A stretch of DNA of 10,333 bases from positions 1-10,333 of the forward strand of contig JAADIC010000090.1 in NCBI GenBank assembly GCA_013151535.1. The letters are read 5' to 3'. Shown piece after piece: positions 1-5,988 of this stretch (positions are counted from its first letter, which is position 1; the number at the start of each line of letters is the position of its first letter). Source of the stretch: Alphaproteobacteria bacterium. Lineage in GTDB: Bacteria > Pseudomonadota > Alphaproteobacteria > Rhodobacterales > Rhodobacteraceae. The position numbers and the translations under genes are program-made. Below the pieces are notes generated by a model, which was not told the DNA's origin, ran no database searches, and saw only the letters and a list, made by a program, of their open reading frames with translations.

Positions 1-1524
1 ACCGCCCAAATGGCGGGCGGGGTTCCGGCGATGTGTGACGGGGTCACGCAGGGATATGCGGGCATGGAGCTCAGCCTGTTTTCGCGCGATGTGATTGCCA
101 TGGCCACAGGCATTGCGCTCAGCCACAACATTTTTGACGCCGCCGTTTACCTAGGGGTTTGCGACAAGATCGTGCCCGGTCTGGTGATCGGCGCGCAGGC
201 CTTTGGCCATTTACCAGCGGTGTTTTTGCCAGCGGGACCGATGACAAGCGGCCTGCCAAACGACGAAAAATCAAAGGTCCGCCAGCAATTCGCCTTGGGC
301 GAGGTTGATCGCGAGACCCTGATGGCGGCGGAAATGGCGGCCTATCACGGCCCCGGCACCTGCACCTTTTACGGCACCGCCAACACCAACCAGATGCTGA
401 TGGAACTGATGGGCCTGCACCTGCCCGGTGCCAGTTTCGTGACGCCCAACACCGAATTGCGCGCCGCACTTACGCGTTTTGGCGCGCAACTGGCGCTGAA
501 AAATTCGGCGCTTGGCAAGGATTACCTGCCCCTGTGCGACATTCTGGATGCGCCTACATTCGTCAACGGTATTGTCGGGCTGAACGCCACGGGTGGCTCG
601 ACCAACCTGCTGATCCACCTGATCGCCATGGCCCGCGCCGGTGGTATCCTGTTGAACTGGCAGGATATTTCCGACATTTCCGAGGTCACACCGCTGGTGG
701 CGCGGATCTATCCAAACGGGCTGGCCGATGTGAACCACTTCCACGCGGCGGGCGGGCTTGGCACCATGATTGGCGATTTACTGGGCGCGGGTCTGCTGCA
801 CGGCGACACCAAAACCGTGATCGGCGGCGGGCTTGAGGGCTACACGCGCGAGCCAAAGCTGAAGGACGGCGAGTTGATCTGGCAAGACGGCGCGCGCAAC
901 AGTCTGAACCGCAAAATCCTGCGAACAGCCGCTGATCCGTTCCAGCCAACTGGCGGCTTGAAACTGTTGAGCGGCAATCTGGGCCGCGCGGTGATGAAAG
1001 TTTCGGCGGTGGCCGCAGAGCACCATGTAATCGAAGCCCCCGCGCGAGTGTTTCACGAGCAAGAGGCGGTCAAAGCCGCCTTCAAGGCCAGCGAGTTCAC
1101 CCGCGATGTGGTCATCGTCGTGCGCTTTCAGGGGCCAAAAGCCAACGGCATGCCGGAATTGCACAGCCTCACCCCCCTGTTAACCATCCTGCAAGGGCGC
1201 GGCTTGAAAGTGGCGTTGGTGACCGACGGGCGCATGTCGGGGGCATCCGGCAAGGTTCCCGCCGCGATCCATGTCTGCCCCGAGGCCTTGGCGGGCGGCA
1301 TGATCGGGCGGTTGCGCGACGGCGATATTGTGCGGGTGGATGCCACAAACGGCGCGCTGGACGTTCTTGAAAACGATGTGGCAGGCCGCCCCTTGGCCAA
1401 AGCTGGTTTATCGGTGAACGAGGTCGGATCAGGCCGCGAAATGTTCGCCAATTTCCGGCGCAATGTCGGCCCCGCCGAACAAGGCGCAAGCGCGCTTTAC
1501 CCTGAATTGGAGGGCCAGCCATGA
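1..1524 (+). CDS. edd: 6-phosphogluconate dehydratase (Entner-Doudoroff), 5'-truncated by window edge
   Basis: Converts 6-phospho-D-gluconate to 2-keto-3-deoxy-6-phosphogluconate, the defining step of the Entner-Doudoroff pathway, in the cytoplasm. The reading frame is open from base 1, and the first visible codons (T-A-Q-M-A-G-G-V-P-A-M-C-D-G) fall inside the conserved core. About 100 N-terminal residues therefore lie upstream (the family is about 600 aa; 507 codons are visible). Both IlvD/Edd signatures are present: CDKIVPGLVIG (codons 54-64) and LVTDGRMSGASGK near bases 1215-1255. The iron-sulfur ligand cysteines are expected in the early MCDG, GVCDKIVPG and GTCTFYGTANTN motifs. Long stretches resemble E. 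coli Edd from memory (for example GPKANGMPELH and LSGNLGRAVMK), which favours Edd over the related dihydroxy-acid dehydratase IlvD. The stop overlaps the pgi start (ATGA), so the two genes are translationally coupled. The ATG at base 10 is internal and not the real start. Confidence 0.96.
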   Translation, partial: TAQMAGGVPAMCDGVTQGYAGMELSLFSRDVIAMATGIALSHNIFDAAVYLGVCDKIVPGLVIGAQAFGHLPAVFLPAGPMTSGLPNDEKSKVRQQFALGEVDRETLMAAEMAAYHGPGTCTFYGTANTNQMLMELMGLHLPGASFVTPNTELRAALTRFGAQLALKNSALGKDYLPLCDILDAPTFVNGIVGLNATGGSTNLLIHLIAMARAGGILLNWQDISDISEVTPLVARIYPNGLADVNHFHAAGGLGTMIGDLLGAGLLHGDTKTVIGGGLEGYTREPKLKDGELIWQDGARNSLNRKILRTAADPFQPTGGLKLLSGNLGRAVMKVSAVAAEHHVIEAPARVFHEQEAVKAAFKASEFTRDVVIVVRFQGPKANGMPELHSLTPLLTILQGRGLKVALVTDGRMSGASGKVPAAIHVCPEALAGGMIGRLRDGDIVRVDATNGALDVLENDVAGRPLAKAGLSVNEVGSGREMFANFRRNVGPAEQGASALYPELEGQP

Positions 1525-3080
1525 GCGACCCTTGGGAAAACCTTGCGGCCCATTATGGCACAATCAAGGAGCGGCGGATCCTGTCGCTGTTTGACGACGC
1601 GGCGCGGTTTACGCGGTTTTCGGCCCACGCCGGTGATCTTCTGCTGGATTTCTCCAAAACCAACCTTGATGAAACCGGTCTGGGCCTGCTGCTTGATCTG
1701 GCCCGCACGCGCGGTGTTGAAACCCGCCGAGACGCCATGTTCCGTGGCGAAAAAATCAACACCAGCGAGGATCGCGCGGTGCTGCACACGGCCCTGCGCG
1801 CGGGCGAGGATGCGGCGGTTTCGCTGGACGGCCAAGACGTGATGCCCGACATTCGCGCCACCCGCGCGCGCATGGCCGCGTTCGCCCAAGGGGTGCGCAG
1901 TGGCGCGATTGAAACCGCCGTTGGCGGGCGGTTCAGCGATGTGGTCAATATCGGCATTGGCGGTTCGGATCTTGGCCCTTCAATGACGACGCTGGCGCTG
2001 GCCCCCTATCACGACGGGCCGCGCACGCATTTTGTCTCCAACGTTGATCCGGCCGATATTTCCGGCGTGCTGGCGGGGCTTGATCCGGCGGAAACGCTGG
2101 TGATTATCGCCTCCAAAACCTTCACCACGATCGAGACCATGAGCAACGCCGCCACCGCTCTGGCATGGCTGCATAAGGGGCTTGGCGACAAGGCCCCGCG
2201 CCATCTGGCCGCCGTGTCAAGTGCTGGGGACAAGACCACTGAACTGGGCATTGATCCGGCGCGGGTGTTTGGCTTTGGCGATTGGGTTGGCGGGCGTTAT
2301 TCGGTTTGGGGGCCGGTCGGGCTGCCTTTGATGCTGGCAATTGGCCCGGCGCGGTTTGACACGTTTTTGGCCGGTGCGCGCGCGATGGACCGGCATTTTT
2401 GTGACACCGAACTGGCCGAAAACCTGCCTGTTCTGCTGGGTCTGACAGGTATCTGGCACCGCAATATCTGCGGGTATGACAGCCGCGCGGTGCTGCCCTA
2501 TGACCAGAACCTGCGCCGCCTGCCCGCCTATTTGCAGCAGTTGGATATGGAGAGCAACGGCAAACGTGTGGGCCTAGACGGCGCGCCGCTTACGCGCGCA
2601 TCCGGGCCGATCATCTGGGGTGAACCCGGCACCAACGGGCAGCACGCGTTTTACCAGATGCTGCATCAGGGCACGACGATTGTTCCGTGCGAATTCCTGA
2701 TCGCGGCTGCGGGCCACCACCCCGATCTGGCCCATCAGCACGACCTGCTCAAGGCCAATTGTCTGGCGCAATCGGTGGCCTTGATGCGCGGACGCATGGG
2801 GCAAGGCGACAGCTATCGCGATTTCCCCGGCAACCGGCCCTCGATCACGCTGGCTTATCCGAAACTGACCCCGTTCACCCTCGGCCAGATCATCGCGCTT
2901 TACGAGCATCGGGTGTTTGTCGAAGGTGCGATTTGGGGCCTGAATTCGTTCGATCAATGGGGGGTTGAGCTGGGCAAGGAACTGGCACAAACGCTGTTGC
3001 CGATGGTCAAGGGGGCAGACCCCAAGGGCAAGGACAGTTCGACCCGAGGCCTGTTGAAGGCTCTGAACCCCGACCGATAA
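1521..3080 (+). CDS. pgi: Glucose-6-phosphate isomerase
   Basis: Interconverts glucose-6-phosphate and fructose-6-phosphate in the cytoplasm. In an organism relying on Entner-Doudoroff it mainly recycles fructose-6-P to glucose-6-P or feeds gluconeogenesis. The protein is 519 aa, somewhat shorter than the E. coli enzyme (about 550). The first SIS domain holds NIGIGGSDLGPS (residues 143-154). PGI signature 1 is DWVGGRYSVWGPVG (254-267) and signature 2 is GLNSFDQWGVELGK (473-486). The expected catalytic residues are visible: Glu344 in QLDMESNGKRV, His375 in GTNGQHAFYQ and Lys486 in GVELGK. The start is ATG 1521, behind GGAGGG at 1509-1514 (6-nt spacing) inside the end of edd, with a 4-bp overlap. 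The pairing places entry into and exit from the hexose-phosphate pool under shared control. No clear intrinsic terminator follows: a 5-bp stem at 3098-3110 lacks a T-run. Confidence 0.98.
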   Translation: MSDPWENLAAHYGTIKERRILSLFDDAARFTRFSAHAGDLLLDFSKTNLDETGLGLLLDLARTRGVETRRDAMFRGEKINTSEDRAVLHTALRAGEDAAVSLDGQDVMPDIRATRARMAAFAQGVRSGAIETAVGGRFSDVVNIGIGGSDLGPSMTTLALAPYHDGPRTHFVSNVDPADISGVLAGLDPAETLVIIASKTFTTIETMSNAATALAWLHKGLGDKAPRHLAAVSSAGDKTTELGIDPARVFGFGDWVGGRYSVWGPVGLPLMLAIGPARFDTFLAGARAMDRHFCDTELAENLPVLLGLTGIWHRNICGYDSRAVLPYDQNLRRLPAYLQQLDMESNGKRVGLDGAPLTRASGPIIWGEPGTNGQHAFYQMLHQGTTIVPCEFLIAAAGHHPDLAHQHDLLKANCLAQSVALMRGRMGQGDSYRDFPGNRPSITLAYPKLTPFTLGQIIALYEHRVFVEGAIWGLNSFDQWGVELGKELAQTLLPMVKGADPKGKDSSTRGLLKALNPDR

Positions 3081-3126
3081 GGGCTGTGCGCATTGGCTGC
3101 CGTCGCGGCAACAAAGAAAAACCGTA

Positions 3127-3159
3127 TTGACCTTCTACCTGCTGGAGCCCCCATATATT
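3127..3159 (+). promoter_or_regulatory. Candidate sigma70-type promoter for the saccharopine-dehydrogenase-like gene
   Basis: TTGACC at 3127-3132 resembles a -35 box, and the AT-rich CATATATTA at 3152-3160 could supply a -10 element. The spacer is 19 bp if the -10 is CATATA, 21 bp if TATATT; both are longer than the ideal 17. It sits in the only AT-rich stretch between pgi and the next gene. Transcription would begin a few bases after 3160, giving a short leader before ATG 3193. Prediction by eye only. Confidence 0.35.
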
Positions 3160-3192
3160 AGGGCACCGGAACCGCACGGAAATGGCGTCCAC

Positions 3193-4293
3193 ATGCCCAG
3201 GCAATCGAGATCAGAACAGAGTGACCGCAGCGCAATTCTGATTGTCGGTGGTTACGGTCAGGTCGGGCTGGCGATTGCCCGCCAACTTGCGCCACAATTT
3301 CCGGGTCGGGTGATCGTCGCCGGACGTAGCCGGGAAAAAGCCGGGCAGGCAGCAGCCGCCCTTGGTCAAGACGCGAAGGCGCGCAAGATCGACGTGTTTG
3401 CGCCAGTTGCCGCCACATCGCTGGACAATGTTGCCCTGGTTCTGATGTGTCTGGATCAACGAGATACCAAATTTGTCGAGCAATGTCTGACGCTTGGCAT
3501 CCATTATGTGGATATCACCGCCAACCTCGATTTTCTTTATGCGCTCGAAAAGCTCGATCCGATTGCCAAAGCGAACGCGGCGTGCGCTGTGTTGAGTGTC
3601 GGGGTCTCGCCGGGATTAAGCAACATGCTGGCGCGCCGGGCGGTGGCAAATGCAGGCCCGGTCGAGCGGATCGATATCCTGCTGGAGCTCGGGCTGGGTG
3701 ATGCGCACGGCAAGGCGGCGCTTGAGTGGATGTTCGACAATCTCGACCGCCGCTTTGAGGTGCGCGAGGCCGGCCAAATGCAGCAGGTGCAAAGTTTCGC
3801 CGAGGCCAGAGCCCTGCGCCTGCCCGATCAGAAAAACCGGCCGGCCTACCGGTTCAGTTTTCCCGATCAGGTGGTGGTGGCGCGCAGTCTTGACATCGCC
3901 TCGGTTTCGACCTGGATCAGGTTTGAAAGCCGGATGGTCACATGGCTGTTCGCCCTCCTTTCCCGCCTTGGGCTGGCCGGGTGGCTGCGGCGCTGGGGCT
4001 GGCTGCGCCGCAGCTTGTTGTGGTCGTTTGCCAACATTCATATCGGGACGGATATTTGCGGCGTCGCGATCAACCTGACGGAACGCGCTGACAGCGGCGG
4101 GCAGACAAAGGTGATCGGCATCATCGGGCGTCGCGAGGCGGAAATGACCGCGACCATCGCGGCGGAAACCGCCCGTCAGGTGATGACCGGTGAACTGCCG
4201 GGCGGCGTTGTGCACAGCGATCAGGTGATCGGGCTTGATGCTGTCATCGCGGCCCTCATGACACAACAACCCGAGCTGGCGGTCCGGCTCTAA
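3193..4293 (+). CDS. Saccharopine dehydrogenase-like NAD(P)-binding oxidoreductase
   Basis: A 366-aa protein with an N-terminal Rossmann fold. The dinucleotide-binding motif is VGGYGQVG (residues 18-25), followed by strand-helix elements and VIVAGRSREKA, typical of the saccharopine dehydrogenase NADP-binding domain. Further matches to that family are ALVLMCLDQ, GIHYVDIT and GVSPGLSNMLARRA (about residues 137-150). The C-terminal half is less conserved and includes a hydrophobic, Trp- and Arg-rich stretch (about 249-280) that could contact a membrane surface. Substrate is unknown: this superfamily includes lysine-pathway saccharopine enzymes but also many uncharacterised reductases, and no lysine gene is adjacent. 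I chose ATG 3193, preceded by CGGAA about 11 nt upstream. The longer frame from TTG 3127 lacks a ribosome-binding site, and its TTG coincides with the -35-like box. The gene is convergent with the diguanylate cyclase gene, 30 bp away. Confidence 0.85.
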   Translation: MPRQSRSEQSDRSAILIVGGYGQVGLAIARQLAPQFPGRVIVAGRSREKAGQAAAALGQDAKARKIDVFAPVAATSLDNVALVLMCLDQRDTKFVEQCLTLGIHYVDITANLDFLYALEKLDPIAKANAACAVLSVGVSPGLSNMLARRAVANAGPVERIDILLELGLGDAHGKAALEWMFDNLDRRFEVREAGQMQQVQSFAEARALRLPDQKNRPAYRFSFPDQVVVARSLDIASVSTWIRFESRMVTWLFALLSRLGLAGWLRRWGWLRRSLLWSFANIHIGTDICGVAINLTERADSGGQTKVIGIIGRREAEMTATIAAETARQVMTGELPGGVVHSDQVIGLDAVIAALMTQQPELAVRL

Positions 4294-4323
4294 AACCTCT
4301 GCCAAATGGTCTACAGACAGCCC

Positions 4324-5325
4324 TCAAGGGGGCGCAAACATCGTGAAACAGGACCGGCCCCGGTGCTTGGATTGATAGAGTGCGGCATCCGCGTCGCTGG
4401 CCATCTGCCCGGCATTCAGTTTTTTATAGCGGCTGGAAACCGTAATACCGATGCTGGCGCTGACACGGCATTGGGCCCCGTCAAACAGGATCGGTGCTTG
4501 CAGCCGCTTGATGATCCGGCCCGCGATGCGGGTCAGGATTTTTTCGTTGTCACAGCCCATCAGGATCAGCACAAATTCATCGCCGCCAGTGCGCGCCACG
4601 ATATCATCTGTGCGGGTTTCCTCGACGAAAATCCGCGCCGCCTGTTGCAACACATGATCGCCCGCCGCATGGCCGTGGGTGTCATTCACCGACTTGAAAA
4701 AATCAAGGTCGATATGCATCAACCCAAAGCGGTTGCGCGGGGCGCGGGTGATCTCGCGCGCCAGAACATGATCCAGTGCGCGGCGGTTTTTGAGGCCGGT
4801 CAGGGTGTCGGTAAAAGCCTGTTCCTCGGCCGCGATTTTTGCCCCTTGCAGGCGCGAATTCAGGTTTTTGCTTTCTTGCAGCACCGCTGACTGCGCCTCG
4901 ATCAGATAGAGCATTTCAACGGTCGTATCGGACGGGGCAAAATCCTTGCTTTTGAGGCCAAAACGCCCGACACATTCGGCCACCGAAATCCCCAGCGACA
5001 GGTTCAGCAAAACCCCCTGATCGCCGGGCAGGGCAATCACGATCCCCTTGAGGGAATTGCGGGGCTGGGCGCGAAAGATCACATGCGCAGCCTGCCCGTC
5101 GGCGGCGCGCAGATCATCAACGATCTGCACCCCGCGCGGGCGTCGAAACTCCAGCACTTCGGTCAGACGGCTGCCGACCAGTTGCAAATCCGGGCACAGT
5201 TTCTGCATGGTCGGGCCAGCCCGCTCGATATGCCCGGTCAGCCCGATCCACAGATGCAACGGCATCAACAGATCCAGCCCGCCTTCGGTCAGACGCAAAC
5301 CAGCCCGGCGCCGCTTTTTTGTCAT
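4324..5325 (-). CDS. HNOBA-GGDEF diguanylate cyclase, predicted H-NOX partner
   Basis: A 333-aa cytoplasmic protein predicted to make cyclic-di-GMP from two GTP. Residues about 20-140 match the HNOBA (H-NOX-associated, PAS-like) domain of soluble guanylate cyclases: PLHLWIGLTGHIERAG...LCPDL, a VLEFRRPRGV block, LKGIVIALPGDQGVLLNL and LKSKDFAPSDTT. These line up with corresponding blocks of human sGC beta1 recalled from memory. A probable coiled coil (about 138-168) follows. The GGDEF domain (170-330) begins with DTLTGLKNRRAL and contains DLDFFKSVND (206-215). The active-site GGDEF (247-251) is intact, as is the RTDD product-inhibition I-site (238-241), so catalysis and feedback inhibition are both expected. 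No EAL or HD-GYP domain, signal peptide or membrane segment is seen. The start ATG overlaps the H-NOX stop (ATGA), implying coupled, near-stoichiometric synthesis. The N-terminus is unusually basic (TKKRRR). No terminator is evident in the 30-bp convergent gap after its stop. Confidence 0.93.
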   Translation of the reverse strand: MTKKRRRAGLRLTEGGLDLLMPLHLWIGLTGHIERAGPTMQKLCPDLQLVGSRLTEVLEFRRPRGVQIVDDLRAADGQAAHVIFRAQPRNSLKGIVIALPGDQGVLLNLSLGISVAECVGRFGLKSKDFAPSDTTVEMLYLIEAQSAVLQESKNLNSRLQGAKIAAEEQAFTDTLTGLKNRRALDHVLAREITRAPRNRFGLMHIDLDFFKSVNDTHGHAAGDHVLQQAARIFVEETRTDDIVARTGGDEFVLILMGCDNEKILTRIAGRIIKRLQAPILFDGAQCRVSASIGITVSSRYKKLNAGQMASDADAALYQSKHRGRSCFTMFAPP

Positions 5326-5915
5326 GTGCCGACCCCCAGTTCAAAATCGCGCCCTTCGGCAAATTCCGCATCCAGAATATTGATGGCAATGCGATCAATA
5401 TCACCCCCCTCTCCCTGAATGGTTGAATGTTCCAGCAGCACCAGCGCCCCGTAATCATCGGCCATGGCGCGCAGGATGCCCAGAACCAGAGTGCCAAAAC
5501 CGCGCTGGCCCCAGGCATATTGCAGACAATAGGAATTGGTGGAGTAAACCCGCAATTCCAGCCTGGGGAAATCCAGTTCCGGCAGGGCCAGATTGGCACG
5601 ATCATGCAAATCGTCGAGCGAGTGCAAAAACTCCTCGAACGTGTCGCCACCAAAGCGCAGCAGGCGACGCAGAGCCTCAAAATCCGGATGCGAGATCAGA
5701 AACGTGCCGATATCTTCCAGCAACCCTTTGCGCGACCGCTCCAGCAACAGGCAGCAGGATGCCAGCACCGCTTCGGTCTGGCTGCGATCATAAATCAGCA
5801 TGGATTCGAAGTTTTCAAATCCCAGTTCCGCATCCCGACAGATTTCCGACCAGAAATCATCGCCATAGGTTTCCTGCACAAACCGCTGGATCGACCGGTT
5901 CACCAATCCGTGCAA
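5322..5915 (-). CDS. Stand-alone H-NOX (heme NO/O2-binding) sensor protein
   Basis: A 197-aa cytoplasmic heme protein predicted to sense nitric oxide and control the downstream HNOBA-GGDEF cyclase. With a TTG start at 5915 the protein begins MHGLVNRSIQRFVQETYGDDFW, matching the family N-terminus (sGC beta1 begins MYGFVNHALELLV). AGGAGGG (5922-5928) lies 6 nt upstream of this start. An in-frame ATG at 5939 would add eight residues that contain the Shine-Dalgarno itself, so I reject it. The proximal heme ligand is His104 in LDDLHDRANL (His105 in sGC beta1), and Pro117 matches the conserved heme-distorting proline. The YxSxR propionate-binding motif is degenerate: Y133-A-W-G-Q-R138. The end of the fold (FGTLVLGILRAMA) is conserved, and length is normal for bacterial H-NOX (about 180-200 aa). 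The stop overlaps the cyclase start by 4 bp. Family assignment is firm; ligand preference is not determinable. Confidence 0.92.
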   Translation of the reverse strand: MHGLVNRSIQRFVQETYGDDFWSEICRDAELGFENFESMLIYDRSQTEAVLASCCLLLERSRKGLLEDIGTFLISHPDFEALRRLLRFGGDTFEEFLHSLDDLHDRANLALPELDFPRLELRVYSTNSYCLQYAWGQRGFGTLVLGILRAMADDYGALVLLEHSTIQGEGGDIDRIAINILDAEFAEGRDFELGVGT

Positions 5916-5916
5916 T

Positions 5917-5970
5917 TTTAACCCTCCTGTCTCGCGCATATGAGCGCAGTCTAGGACGAGAAAGGTTAAA
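5917..5970 (-). promoter_or_regulatory. Potential RBS-sequestering stem in the H-NOX leader
   Basis: On the - strand, TTTAACCTTTCT (5970-5959) can pair with AGGAGGGTTAAA (5928-5917) in RNA over 12 contiguous base pairs, two of them G-U. This pairs the entire Shine-Dalgarno AGGAGGG and ends one base before the TTG start codon. The 30-nt loop contains a nested GCGC/GCGC stem (5947-5944 with 5937-5934). It could act only in a transcript that starts upstream of 5970, for example one reading through from the DUF4153 gene. As DNA, the 7-bp perfect core (TTTAACC...GGTTAAA) could instead be an operator. Confidence 0.4.
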
Positions 5971-5988
5971 TTTCAGAAAACAGCCGCG

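Noticed and set aside
3098..3110. Hairpin TGCCG-TCG-CGGCA after pgi as a terminator
   Set aside because: Only a 5-bp stem with a 3-nt loop and no T-run downstream on the + strand.
4320..4333. GCCC/GGGC arms in the convergent junction as a bidirectional terminator
   Set aside because: The stem is only 4 bp, overlaps the cyclase stop codon and has no T-run on either side.
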